Shown in pieces: positions 1 to 13,348 of a stretch of 64,000 nucleotides of DNA. Within the stretch, counting starts at the first letter, position 1. Each line of letters opens with the position of its first letter. The position numbers were made by a program, and so were the translations under genes. Source of the DNA: Cladocopium goreaui (lineage: Eukaryota; Sar; Dinophyceae; Suessiales; Symbiodiniaceae); the NCBI GenBank assembly GCA_947184155.2, contig CAMXCT020000264.1:62001-126000 (forward strand). Direction: 5' to 3'. The notes beneath the pieces are model-generated. The model was not told where the DNA came from. It worked only from the letters and a program-made list of their open reading frames with translations, and did not search any database.

Positions 1-2100
1 TTGTCAAGTTTGTCTAAGATCCTCTTGAGGTCGCATGCAAAAGCAACCCGAGCAGCAGGCGAGGAATCAGGAACTCTGCAACCCCCACCATTACCGCTAA
101 AAAATGCCCAAAATGGACGCAGCTAGAGCGAAAGTAAAGTGAAGATAGGACTTGAGAGCTTCAAGTTCCTGCGTTCAAGATAGCAACATAACCACAGATC
201 CGGTTGCATCGCCAAAAAATGTGGTAAATGATGACTTTTTCGGGCAATAATCATAGCAACTAGATGGTTTTTCAAGTGGATCCAAGATACATTCCAGGGA
301 CAGCCGGACATGAAGAAACAGAACCAGGCACTGCCAGGCAACAAAATGAAGAGAACAAACGGAAGTTGTACCAAACACAGTACCTGAAGTACCACCAAAG
401 TGCTTTGTTGTTTCCATGTTTCCATGTTTACATGCAGCTGCATTCAGACTGAGATAAGACTTTGGCATGAATGACATCTATACTTGCAAGACGCCACGCA
501 GTAGGGCAGTTTTTGGTTCTCCATGTTCAGGCTCTGCTTCAAGCCTCTCCATGCTCTGTACAGCCCCTCAGAGAGGATGGGACCTCGTTTGAGACTAAAG
601 CGATTCAGCTGTCACTTGCGTCACATGATTGTCATTGCATGGCCTTCGTGTAATCATGTCACTTGCTTCACTCATCGTCACTCTCACTCTCTTGACTAAG
701 CTCCTCACTGAGGATCGCAATTTTCACGGACCTCCCCCTGGGCTGCCATCAGGATAGTCGAAAATCGAAAATGGTCTTGCAAGAAAGGAGAGTTGCTGGA
801 AAACAGCAAGCATGACAAATGGAAGCACATGGAAGTTTTAAGTACGGGACAGTCGCGCTTGCCACACTGGCTGCTCCACTTCTGTGTGCCAAGAGTCCAA
901 TTCTTGAACTCCTGAAACTTGCAGAATGTCTGCATTGTGGCATACTGACTCATACTGACTGGTTGACGAAACATCATCGACTCTCACCAACTCTCACCTT
1001 GTCATCATATCTTACCCACAACTGTGAGCCTCCCTCTCCACATCTCTCCACATCTCTCCACATCTCTCCACATCTCTCCACATCTCTCCACATCTCTCCA
1101 CATCTCTCCACATCTCTCCACCACGGCACCTGGACTTCCGCCTCTCAGCCTCTTGTAGCGGATGCCTTAATCAGTTCGAAGAACTTTGAAGAACTCAAGT
1201 TCCATCTTCCAGCTGTCATTCCTTGTCATGCTGGGTACCTGTTGGGTATCTCAAGTTATCTCAAATTATCTCCTGCTTGACATCAAAAGTCTTTACCTGC
1301 CGACATGAACTTGTTCAGGCGGTCACGTAGGATCATCCACTTTCAGCCACGGAGTCTCATCCTTTGCTATGCGTAAGACTGACACTTCTGACACGAAACG
1401 AAATCGCTGGAGCATCGTTTGTCTATCTTTTGATCATTTTGATCATTTTGATCATTTGCAGGATGGTCTGTCTGCTGACATGTTCTCCCACGCCTGCACT
1501 CGAGGAGATGGAAATCGCTTCCCATCCAGCCAGGGAGCATCAGCAAGGGTAGTCCAAATAGGAATCGGTGTGTCCTCACACAGCAAAGTTCGACGAATGT
1601 GTCCATTTGTCAATTCCTCCAGATATCTTCAGATATCTGCAGTTATCTCCAGATGTTTTTGATGATACAGACATCTGCGTCAGGTTGCTAAAATCAGGCA
1701 AAACTACGACAGCCGGGCCCCAGTAGGTCCTGCCCAAAAAGTGGCAAACGAATTCCATCTGGAAAGCTGTCGCCGATACACTTGGCCGGTCGCAGGCCTG
1801 CAGTGGTCAAATACCCCAAATGATTCATCCTTGCTTGACAAACTGATTCAACGTGATTCAACATGATTCAACTCCGTCAGTTGTTTCTGAAAGAAGGCAA
1901 GAAAGCAACACCTAGCAACCAGGCACAAACACACACAATCCGTCACAACATGTCACAACCCTACTTGTTACACTTTGCCTGCTGGGATTGAAGATACCAG
2001 CGTACCACCTCACAAAAGCTATGCCAGCTTCCGGGATCTTCTCAAATGTCCGGTCGACCTTTGAAGAACCAAAATATTGTTATGATATTCAAAATTATTC
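1..2100. other. Left edge: no firm gene, two weak minus-strand exon candidates
   Basis: A stretch near 928-855 lies between TTTCAG|G and CCC|GTACTT on the minus strand and reads EFKNWTLGTQKWSSQCGK. Another near 1740-1680 follows GGGCAG|G and reads TYWGPAVVVLPDFSNLTQ. Neither matches a family. The rest is non-coding in appearance and includes the decamer array at 1041-1120. Confidence 0.25.
1041..1120. repeat. Decamer tandem repeat, 8 copies
   Basis: The unit CATCTCTCCA is repeated eight times without error, with one degenerate copy on its left side. Non-coding. Confidence 0.97.
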
Positions 2101-2479
2101 AAATATTACATAATATTACTGTATTTCAATAATTTTCAAAATGTATTTCAACTAAGTCTTCATTCCTTGACACTTTATTTCACAATGCAATCAAGGCTTG
2201 ACATGAGTCATCGCTCTTTTTCGCAAGGTCAATGAGTCAATGAAACGAAGAAAACCTTCGACTTTCTGTACAGGTGAAGTCCCCTCAAACCTTCGGCCGC
2301 CAAATCCGCTGTCCTTGCAAAGCACAAGAGTCAAACCTCCAATAAAATGTCCATGGTTGAACCACTTGACGACTTTTAAAGCAGCAAAAGATGGTTGTTT
2401 GATGTTGTTTGTTTCCCTTTGGTCCTGATCCTCGGCCTCCACTTCCTTTCGCTGGTAGTGGTTGGTAGTAAGACTTCTT

Positions 2480-3260
2480 CTCGTCACTCCTTGAAATCGA
2501 ATCTGCGCCTTTTGGCGCTTTCTTTGTTTCTTTGTCTCCTGCGTCGCCGTTTCTTTCTTTCGTTTCCTTCGTCTCTTTCATTCTGTACCTGCTATTCTCC
2601 TTGGATTCTGTAGCTGTGCTTCTCAGTCCATTTTTGCCTCTTCCGAAGCCGCGGGGTCGGGCAGTCTCTGTGAAAATCTCTGCATCGACCGGCTGTGTCG
2701 TCGTTTCTTTCGTCGAAGCAGCTGCAGTCTTTGGCGCTGCTATGCTGGTTTCCATCTCGACCGTCAGTTGGATCGGTTCATGTGTTTCGGGTCCCTCTGA
2801 CACCGCTGCTTGGCTTGCACTTGCCTGGCGTGCTGCGATTTCTTCGACTGTGGAGCTTTTGGTGGGACCTCAGTCGCAACTGCCCGGTCTGGAAACAGTT
2901 CAGCACCTGATTCGCTTGGGAATAGGAAACAAATGACGACCATGGACCATTGCTTTGATATGCGTTGATACTGTTCAGCACCAAGTTCCCGGCGTTCACC
3001 TTGAACTGCGCCACCTTCTGAAGGCGCTGACATGTTGACAATGTCTGAGGCTCTCCGAGAGATGCTTTGTAAGGAAAAATGCTGCAACTCTTCAAAGGTG
3101 CCCACCACGAGAGACGCTCCGTCAACGAACTCAGCACCGAAGTTCTCTTCGACTTCGTCTTCGCTGAGATCGACCAACAAGCGACGCTCAATGGCCACGA
3201 TGATGTCGCCGGACCGGAGACTCTGCTCGGGCTCAGCGAAGCAATCGTTCACCAAATAGC
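2480..3260 (-). CDS. Second PDZ-like domain followed by a charged tail
   Basis: Exon 3260-3000 (AAG|G acceptor, CAAG|GTGAAC donor) reads GYLVNDCFAEPEQSLRSGDI, IVAIERRLLVDLSEDEVEEN and ASLVVGTFEELQHFSLQSIS. It aligns with the PDZ-like exons at 9.3-8.6 kb but here the whole domain is in one exon. The next exon starts at 2868 after GACTGAG|G and reads PTKSSTVEEIAARQASASQA, GFGRGKNGLRSTATESKENS and a Lys/Glu-rich run (KETKETKERNGD), probably disordered. The domain may belong to a separate tandem gene, because a stop lies at 3878, or be the last part of the upstream gene if that stop is skipped by splicing. Confidence 0.5.
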
Positions 3261-3877
3261 CTTCACTGAAAGGGTAACAACGGTAACAAGTTGACAACAA
3301 GGAAAGCTGACACGAAAACCAAAGCAACAGCTAAAGGCCACAGTTCTCAAGTCCTCCAGGAAATGATGCTGGCAAGGTGACAGTGCCAAGAGGACAGTGT
3401 TGCCACGGGGAAGAGAACAAAAGTAAAAGAAATCGAGTTACAATTTCACCCTGGGCTTGACTGTTCTGGACTAAAACCGTGCACTTTTCCCGGCTTTTCC
3501 TACAGAGCCCAACAACGACGCTTAGGGAAAGACAAATCAGTCACAAGTGCTCCAATCACCAGCCTGCACCACATGCCTCCAGCTCCTTAGAACTGTGGAA
3601 AAGTAGCCGCGAATGAAAGGAAACATATTGAAAATTATTGAAACCATCTGCAAAACATCAAGAACACATCAAACCGTTCTGAAACCATGGTATAATGTGG
3701 GATTAGATGGGATTGGATGGCATTTTGATAGATTCGGGGGGGTTATCATTTTAAGACAAACCCAAATGGTCCACTAAACATACCGCCTGAATGGTGGCAG
3801 GATATTTTTTCCGACCCCAAGAGATGGGCAGATGCGAAAACACGTCTTTTTTCAAAGACTTCAACCAGGTGTAACTG

Positions 3878-6800
3878 TCAGGATCGGTCAGGATCGGTCA
3901 GGTCTGAGGATGCATCCAAGCCAGCTCCCAAGTCACGCTCCACACGCAAACGGCAAGTACGAAGCGCTTTCTCCGGAAGCGGCTCTTCCTGGAGAGGGAA
4001 ATACGATGAAATATGTGCCATGTGCAAAAGAGAGATGGTCATCATTTCTGATACCTTCCTTGTCCGCAGTGAAAGCAAAATTTGCACGCATAAAGTGTGT
4101 GCTATAGTGTTTTGAAAGAGAATAATTGTCTTGCTTCCAAGACTGGGACATAGAAGCGCAAAGAACACATCTCGGTACATCTACAGGGCGAGGTGTGGTA
4201 CGATGCTGCCAAGGAAGGTACAACATGGTACAACCACATGTTTGATTGTCACACTTGCACAATTTGCACTCCTCTGTGGAGGGCATCTCTCCCTGAAGTT
4301 CCTCCTTCCACCGTCGCTGTCTCTCTTCTCGAGCTTTCAAACGCTCTTCTCGATGCTTTTTCTTCTCATCACTGATGGGGAAGTCGGATGGTGGTACAAC
4401 CCGCAGCTGCAAAAAACAGTCGAACATCGCATCGATCTCAAAGGTGGACGCCTCTCTGGTGGCGACTTTTGCAGCAGCCTCCAGTAGGGCATGGCTTGGC
4501 CTCGTTGTCTTGGCAGCCCGCTTTGTACAAATATGGGCAAATGATCAAATGTGGAGCAAAGATCAAAGTGCCATGTGCCATGGTTTGTTCCGAAACTCCG
4601 GTTTTGATTTCTGATGTCTGATCTACTTCTGGTGATCTTTGATGCATCGCCAGGTATAACCAGGGTGATAGCGACACTTGGAATCCATGGTTCGCCAGGA
4701 AACCAGCGAGCACGAGCTGCAGCTTGCAGCAAGCGCCGCATCAAAGTGGCGCTCAGCTCTCCTGAAATAGCGCCATTGGCACGACTCAGCACAAGCAATA
4801 GCTATCAGCAACTATAATCCAAGCATTCCTAGCTTTAATCCAAACTATGATAAACTATACATTATTATTATATATTATATATAATAACTATATTTCTTGA
4901 TATTTCTTGCACCAGCTTGAGACCATTGGAATCCATTGGATTATTTCTGGAGACGGTGGGACCACTGCAGCATTTGGCGGGAAGCTTTGGACGGCCTGAA
5001 GACTCAGGTTTGCAATGAGACGGAGAGATAGGAACTGGTGGTGGGAAACGTGGGAACTGCTGGGAACTGCTGGGAACCAGGACGGGAACCACAGAAACTC
5101 CCAGGAACCGCTCCTTGGCGCTCCAGCAACTGCTTCGCTAACTCTTCTCGAAGGCCCTCGGGACCAAAGCCTTGCCGCGAATCCACGTACGCCGAGAAGA
5201 GCAGAACCAGCGCCTGCACGACGCGCACGACGCTGACGGGTCTAAGGCACGGCCCATAGGTATCTCAGGTACCCGTAAACAACCCATAACACCATTGTGA
5301 CACCATTGTAGATTGCCATCCAAAAATACCAGGTTGTGGCTGCAAATCAGAAAATGTGATCAAGACACGAATGATTTTTTCTGTATGACTTCTGACTACC
5401 CCTGTGAAAAATGACCAGTTGCATATGAAGGGCTCGAAGGGTGCCAAGAAAAGCCGCCAGACAAGTCTATACAAGTTGCGCAAAAAGATTGAGAAGCGAT
5501 ACAAGGCATGGATGTGATTGGACACAAACATCACCAGATGTCCGCGCAATTGAGATACTTCACATTGCTTCACCCAATGAAAACGAGTTCAGAAATCAAA
5601 AGAATCTGAAGACTCGCAAAGAGGGCACATGATTCATTATATTTCATGTGTAGAAGTGGAAGCAAAGTCAGTGCTAAGGCTAATGTCTTAACATGTCCTA
5701 TTAACAAGTCCTAACGAATCTTAACATCGTCTGGACATTGTTCAGATTCATAGCTTCCCATCTGAACGTAACGCACCACCATGCACCACCTCCACAGATG
5801 GGATCGCTTTCTCACAGCGGCTGGGCACCACATCCAGCAGCAGCGTGTGCCGTGCACGGACGCGGGCGAAGGCATCGGCCAGTTCCGCCAGCTGCCGCAG
5901 CGTCCACTGATCTAAGCGCCGCAGCACGCAATCGCCAACGGCCTCTGCCAACGCTTCACATCTTCACATCTTCATAACTTTTGAATCTGCGTTGATGATA
6001 ATGATATGTCAACATCCTTGATCTATTGTCCTGGAGAGGAACTGACTACGTTGTCCTATCTGAACAAGCCTCCAGAATTTCTTTTCTTTTGCAAACGTGC
6101 CTGTATGACTCACACATCTTGGCGTGCACAGGACAGTTTGTACATGCAAGCTACAATGGTTCGAAGAACCAAGTCCTCTGCGGAACACTGAGGCGTGGAC
6201 GAAAAAGAGCGTTTCGATTGCCTCAGGAAAACATGAATGCTTCAAGAAGTCACCAGGGCATATGTCTCTTGCAGAGAAAGCGCAGACTCTTTCAAACAGT
6301 CCAAAAGCAAACACTATTGCCAACACAGATTGTAGGGAAATAGACACAGGAGTCTATCCCCAGTCCCAGGTGCAATATTCGCACAAGCAAACGCGGTCAT
6401 CATGGTCGTCAAGACTTTGGGCTCCATCCGATCCATCCGCGCCATAATCAGCCTGCTGCCCTCGGCGCTCGATTCACGAGTTTTCCAAAGATTTCACCGT
6501 AAAAAATTGATCAACTCCGATATTCCAAGAGACCTCACTGCAACATACTGCCATGCGCAGAACCAGTGATAAATAGTGATAGTCAATGTCATTCATACTT
6601 CAAATGTCCACCATTTACAGACAATGAATCCTTCATTGATGTGTCCGCTGCGCCTCCTGAAAGATGACCTCATCACATCGTCTGGCTCTCGAAAATCCTT
6701 CCAAGAGGGAGGCAGCCTCGCGTGCGCCGTGGGTTTTTTTTCACGGTGTTACACCGGCAACACGTCAGACATCAGAACATCTTCTATAGATTCATCACTT

Positions 6801-9800
6801 CATATAACTTCATAACGTCCTCTCGTTTTGATAAAAGCTTTGACAAGGGCCCTCAGTCCGCTTCCACGCTGACACTCCAAATGTATCCCATCAACGATCA
6901 AAAGATCAGACAAAATATGACAAAATATACAAATATCATCATAACCCATCAAATATCAGCTGATTATCAGCTAATGCACAAAGTAAACATGGCATGAGCC
7001 TCGGAGTCTGCAAAGCTCCACAGCCCGGAGCGTCGAACGACTTGTCCGAGGCAACGGAAGATCTCCGGGTGGCGTAAGCCCAGCCGAGCCATGCCCAGTG
7101 CCAAGCTCCTCAGCGTATGTCACAAAAGTGTCGCTAGGTATATCTGAGATGTCGGAGATGGCACATCCACTGTGGATTGGCAACACATGGCAACACCTCT
7201 ATAGCCTCTATAGTCCTATAGTCATACTATATGTCTCTATTGTCTCTATATGTCTCTTTTTGGAAATGCCTTCGGTGCATCTGTTTCAAGATCAGTCAAG
7301 GCACGCCAGCGTGGCTGGAGCTAAGGTGACTTGGGACTCGTTGATGGCCTCCAAGTCCTCCCACAGGTCCTTCGCACACGTCAAACACCACGGCCGTTCA
7401 CCCAAGTGCACACGTGTCAGTAAATCTGCAGTATAAAGTGTCTCATATCTATGCAACTAACTGATCATAACACTTGTTCATACTTGTTGTATTTTTACAT
7501 ATCCTATCATATTTGTAGTATTTTTTTACTTTAATATGTTCTTTTTCTATCCAACCATACGCAGCCCTCAGACGCCAACATTTTGACCCCTGGTTCCGTA
7601 TCGTTGGGTCCTTCAAGAGCTCCTCCACCCGTGGGTCGCGAACGCATTCCGCGTGGCGGTCCAAAGAAGCCAAGCGGGTGATGGCAACGACACGGTTGGA
7701 GGTGCCTGCAGTTTCACCAGTTTCACCACACGGTTTCCAGGGTTCCAACATGTTCCAACATGTTCCAACCAATAAATGTGACGTGTTTACATCCTAGGTA
7801 TGTGTTTTAGATTGTTTTAGTATTTCCAACCATGGTGTGTTTATTTGCATCTATTTGGTTTAATTCGGTTAGTTTACTACCACTGGGCGAACTTGCAATG
7901 ATGGCTGTCCCCTATATTCATCCAGTGAGGTAAAAGAAAAGAGTTTCTCCGAAATTTCTTCAGAGAGGTGCTAAGCAGACCTTTTTCCTCCTTCACGATG
8001 CTCAGGACCTTCTCCTGCGTCGTGGGAGGTTTGCCAGAAACACCACCAGAGCAATACCAAAAATACTATAATTGATACATAATATACAATAACTATATAT
8101 ATGTATAGTATATAATGTGTACATATAATATATAATGATATATAATGTAAATCTGAACAGCACATCCCAACGGGGTCCCAACACATGGCTCCTGCGAGGT
8201 GGCTCGCTTCAGATTCTGATGCAGTCGTTGATGCACTTTGGTCAATTCCTTGTTCTCGAAGAAACCGCGTTCGTCGACTTGGACGGGTTTGGGCTTCGAC
8301 AAGAAGCGCGAAGAATCGACCACGGTGGCCTTGCGCTTTTTGAACTTGGTACCCCAACCCGAGTACGCAGGAAAGACATAGCCTGCGGCCGCAGCATTTG
8401 CCCAGGGATCACCTTAGTGGCCGAACGCCATTTTCATCCATTTTCATATGCATTGAATATGCATTGAATTGTCATTTCAACATCTCGTCATTTTGCTCGG
8501 GCTTGGTGCATGGCTGTCACACTTCGAGTTGCTAAGCCCGGGGCCCCCTGGTTGGTTCAACGGATCGGGCCGGTACTCGTCGGCTGTGACACGGAAGCGG
8601 TGCCGCTTGCCACGAGGAATGCCAGCAGGGGAAGTCACCAAAATGGAACCAACACTTCCCACACTGGTGCGATCTCCGTCTTTCCAGGGTCGCAACAAAC
8701 GATTCGTTGCACGGCGCACGTGTTCCAAGGGCATCTTTTGCAACAGCTCCATGGGTCCCACGATGGTCAAAGCACCTCGGCTTGGTGGATCAACTGCAAT
8801 CAACGCCTTTATCATACACTACTGTTACTATCTGTTACTATCTGTTACTATATAAACCAAAGTTTTCCTAATGATCAGGTTTCAGGAAGTCATGAGACAA
8901 CCAAATGAGATGGGACAAGTCGCCGTTTTCGAAGTGTTTGCCAAACTCCTCCTCCATTTTGGCCTCTGAAAGACCAATGAGTTGCTCCTGACTCCATGGA
9001 AAAAAAACACATTGAAAGCTGTAAAAAGCCCAAATCTCTGTATATCTCCATCTCCCAGCTACATTCTTCAGATCATTTATTTTGTCCAAATGGATCCAAA
9101 TGGTTCTAATGTGGGTAAAACATGGTAAAACAATGTCATAAACCACCCAGTTGGGAATTGAGAATGGTTTATACCACCTATAAAAATGGTGACTGGGGGA
9201 TGGTGCACATGGCATTGTTTTACCCACCTCCGACCGGAATCTCCTCCCCGATGGCCACGATCACATCGCCCGCGCGGATGTCCGGCTGACCGGGCCAGTC
9301 TTCCAGCTCCTCAACGAGGTATCCAGCCTCGACAACGGAAAATGACGAAACAAACACAAAAAGATCAATGAAAACCCGGACAAACTCACTAAACTCTGTA
9401 TAAATCTGTATAAATGTGTAAGATCTATGTCATCTATGTATATCTGTGTCATTTGTCTCTCGAAATCATGATCAGGATCGTCAGGATGTCACATGGTGTC
9501 GGTGCATAGCAACTCCCAGCCTCGCAAGCCGAGAGCTGCAGTCCAGCACCTGCATGTTGATCCACGCGGAGTTTGGCGGTCCGCACAGGACCTGCAAAAC
9601 ACCGTGTCCGTGTCCAACATGGTGTGAGACAACCAATATGGCCCAACATGCTTTGATGGGTTCCCTGGGACCACTGGGACCACCACAAAAGTAGAAAGCC
9701 ATAGAAAGCCCTTTGTCAAACTGGATCCTTTTGGCCTTTTGGAGATTTCAGCACAAATTGCTTTGCCAAGATGAATCTGATGAATCTCAGAGACACTCTG

Positions 9801-11341
9801 TGAGAATCAGCACCTGCAGCAAGACTCACATCGAGATTGGGTTCCGCCACCATGATGGTCCGGTCATGGAAGTGCTCCAATTGCAAACAGGGATAGTAGC
9901 CATCACGGCTCGATCCAATCATATCCTCCGCTTTTCAACTTTTAATTTGACTGGTGAAAGAAAGCAAGGGAAGTGCAAATACCATCCAATACCATCCAAT
10001 GCCATCGAACGCCTTAAACACTGTGCAATATTGCTAAGTATATCTAAGAATGTCAAATCACCTCCTCTTTGTTTCACCCATTGTTGCTGCCTCAAGGTGT
10101 TTTCCACATGTAACCCATCAAATGAAAAGTGATGTGGAAATAGAAACCTAGGCAGAGAAATGCCGATGCCAAGACGTGCCAAGACGTGCCAAGCATCCAG
10201 CAGCTCGAACTCCGTGCAGATCTGAGTGCCGAAGAACACGTCTCTCCAAGCGTCCAAATCATCAGAAGCGAGGCGCAACGATCGAAACTTCCGCCTCGGT
10301 GCGAGTCCATCGAGTTTCAGTGAGTTTCATCACGTATCATCATTGTTCATCATTTTTCATCTGTTCAATTTCAATTTGTTCCTTCATGAAAGCTCCCTTT
10401 TCTACCAATGTTTGCGATACATTGGAATGTGATCCTCGTACGTCTGATTCCGCAATCGCAGGAGGCATGGCCATTTTTCTGCGCAGTTCGCATAGTTCCA
10501 GCGTATAGGATGTTGTTTTATGGTGTTTTACCCCCCCCTTCTGGCGTTGTGGGAATTCACTGAAAGTTCATAGATGGAATTTAATGGGAATATGGGATAG
10601 ATAACCGAAAGGTAATGGATTTCGGTTTAGTAGATATCCAACGATGGTAGTTCTGCATTTCAGTAGATTTCAGTAGCATCCACGTCCTGTGTCGAAACCT
10701 TCAACCGCGACACTTGTCCAAGTCTGATTTGGCGTGGGCCAACGCCTGGCGAAAAAATCACGCCACTGACACCATGGGAACCGTCGTCAGATGTCGTCAG
10801 ACGAACAAAATGTTTCGGATACAGCTCGATTCAGCTTGATTCGGAATGATTCGGAATGATTCGGAATGATGTCAATTGATGGGCAATGCCTTGTGAATGT
10901 CTGTTGCTTCAGATGGTTCAGATGTTTCAACGACATGACGGCAAGGCTTTCGAGACCTTGATGAAGGATGCATGAGCCTGGAGATTTGAACTCTTGTAAT
11001 ATTGAAACTTGGATAAACTTGGATAAAATATGATAGAATGATTGGATTTCAGACAGGTTTTTTCTCTCAGCTTTCAAAGTTGTGATATCAATTCTGCAAA
11101 CACAGCATGCGAGGCTCTGGCATCCTTTTGTACATACATTAACAATACATTGTACATCATTGTATGCTGTCTTGGTCTGAAACGGGCCTTGAAGTCATGT
11201 GGTTCTTCTCCCTCTTCCAACCACGACTTGGCACTTTCGTCCAAGACTGGAAAGCCATGTCGCATAAAGGAGCTCGACAGAGCATCATGGATCGCCTGCA
11301 ACATGTCGTGAGGCTCTGTGCGAAGCCTGGTGAAGAGAATC
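3878..11341 (-). CDS. Long gene (or two): PDZ-like domain followed by FASTK/OPR-like helical repeats
   Basis: Exons with firm edges: 11341-11188 (LFTRLRTEPHDMLQAIHDAL), about 10305-10180 (SDDLDAWRDVFFGTQICTEF), 9925-9830 (32 codons) joined in phase to 9591-9493 (33 codons, VLCGPPNSAWINMQVLDC), then 9327-9224 (GYLVEELEDWPGQPDIRAGD, VIVAIG), 8991-8916, 8775-8521 (ALTIVGPMELLQKMPLEHVR) and 8412 to about 8185 (DPWANAAAAGYVFPAYSGWG). The GYLV...RAGDVIVAIG part resembles a PDZ domain. Further exons have the alternating leucine pattern of FASTK/OPR repeats: 7705-7561 (VVAITRLASLDRHAECVRD), 7108-6989 (LALGMARLGLRHPEIFRCLG), about 6450-6360 (LIMARMDRMEPKVLTTMMTA), 5953-5790 (LRRLDQWTLRQLAELADAFA), about 5232-5110 (VVQALVLLFSAYVDSRQ), 4761-4678, and 4520-~4268 (a Lys/Glu/Arg coiled coil, SDEKKKHREERLKAREERQR). 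The last exon 3988-3878 ends DLTDPDRS, TGA. Such repeats usually bind organellar RNA; that role is inferred. Confidence 0.55.
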
Positions 11342-11949
11342 CTTAGCGAAATTGCAGCACTCAAGCTCTTTGAATCAAGATATTTGAGAAAACCATAGAA
11401 AACCAGGAGACTTCACAGATACTTAACACATACTTCGGCAATTTTGTAGTTCTTGCAGCTTCATTCTGATTCCATGTTCAGCTTCGATTTGTCCACTGAA
11501 TTGGTGCAAGTCTCTGGCCATTGAAACAACTAATGCCACTGGCGATGATCTTCACAGGCTGATCCCCGAGAAAGTCTCTGATCTCTTCTCCTGCTTCATG
11601 GCAAGCCTTCGGAACACTCAGATCTGGACCTCAACAGCCTCAACAGCCTCAATAGCCTCAATAGCCTCAATACCTCAATCATCCTCCATCCCAAATCTTC
11701 CCAGACCATCTCAAAATATGGAATCAGTATGGAATCCTCAACACTGAAATCATATAGATACACTGAATACACTGAGGATATGAAATACACTCATCTTAAA
11801 ATTTAACTATTTTGAATTTGAAGATCACAATTTTATGGGCCCGCCTCTTGGGCCTCGCCACGACGCTCAGGAGGGATCGCCTCCAGCGATCGGCGAATCG
11901 GAAAGCACTGTGCAATGGCGATGAGTCAGGGCTGATGGGCTGATGATTT

Positions 11950-12120
11950 CAGGATCTTTATGGATCTTTTATGATTTATATGTATACTGTGTATATGTGT
12001 ATATATATATATATGTGTGTGTAACAATTATATAATTATATATGTATATATCTGTGTTTTATATGTCTTATAATGTTTTATATATGTTTATGGCCTTTTG
12101 ATGCCTTTTGTCAGTTCTGA
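11950..12120. repeat. AT/TG-rich simple repeat
   Basis: A run of TATA, TATG and TGTG microsatellite sequence. A related pentamer-rich stretch (ATCAT/ATCAC) lies at about 12515-12580. No coding signal was seen from 11.35 to 12.9 kb. Confidence 0.85.
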
Positions 12121-13052
12121 ACTAGCATCATCTAAGTCCTGCGCCGTGAGAAGCAAGGAACTGTGCAAACGCCTTAGCCAAGTTGTCATAGATCAGAAAG
12201 GGTTAGAAACGGGTGAGGATACAGATCACAGGGACTGGCGAGTCTAACAACACTCCTGAAGAATGAAGAGCAAGGGAGAGGGAGGCCGGATAATTACGCT
12301 CCAAAGGATCTCAATTTGGATTCAAGCTTCATCAAGTTTCCTTGTCAGATGTGAACAGTTTGTACGTCAGTATGAAGGGTGCCTTTTCATTACCGAGACT
12401 TTACTTGAGATAAAAGGCAAGCCGTTGGAAGCTGAAACAAACAGTCGCCCCTCCAAGAGGACCTGCAAAAACCCATCTAAAACTGAAATAGCAATTGATA
12501 CAAAATCTATATTGTATCATATCATATCATACCATATCGTATCGTATCACATCACATCACATCACATCATATCATATCATATGATGTAATATGGAATCGT
12601 ATCTTACTACATAAATATCTATGTCTATATATGTTCTATTAGACTGTTAATATAAGGTGATTCAAAGTAGGTTCCCGTTCTCCCCTGTCCCTCTGTCCCA
12701 GCCTCACAGGCACCAGGCACTGCTCAAACAACGGGTTTTTTGCAATGAACCACTGCTGCATCTGCTGCACATTTCGACGGATCCTCGTCAAGGGGGGAAG
12801 TGGTAAAGCATATTCACTAGCAAAATTGTCAAGTGAATACCAAAAATACCAAGTTGTTTTGGGGTTCAGGGTCAACACTAACTTGAGAGGGGGAACACGA
12901 AAGGTAGGTAAGCAAGAAAGGAACCGAAGAAAAAATGAAGGGGAGAGGGGAGGGAAAAATACATAAAGTGGAGTCTGGTAAAAGCGACGCGGCCATTTTC
13001 TTTCCAAAAATATGAAGGGGAGTCTGGTAAAAGCGACTGAAAGGCTTCGGCG

Positions 13053-13315
13053 ATGTGGTTGGGGTTGGTGGTGGTTGTGGTGTTGGTGGTGTTGGTGGTG
13101 CTGGTGGTGTTGGTGTTGTTGGTGTTGTTGGTATTGTTGTTGTTGGTGTTGTTGGTGGTGGTAGTGTTTCTGGTGTTGTTAGTGTTGTTAGTGTTGTTGG
13201 TGTGGTTGGGTTTGTTGGTGGTGTTGGTGTTGTTGGTCGTGTTGTTGGTGTTGGTATTGTTCGTGTTCGTGTTGTTGTTGTTGTGTGCTGTTGCTGTTGT
13301 TGCTGCTGCTGTGTG

Positions 13316-13348
<33 letters not shown>

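Noticed and set aside
1041..1120. CRISPR-like array
   Set aside because: Units are contiguous with no spacers; it is a simple tandem repeat, as are all other arrays in the window.
2420..2450. VVKWFN on the minus strand, resembling a cold-shock domain start
   Set aside because: The following residues do not match the domain (no GFGFI or FVH), so it is probably coincidence.
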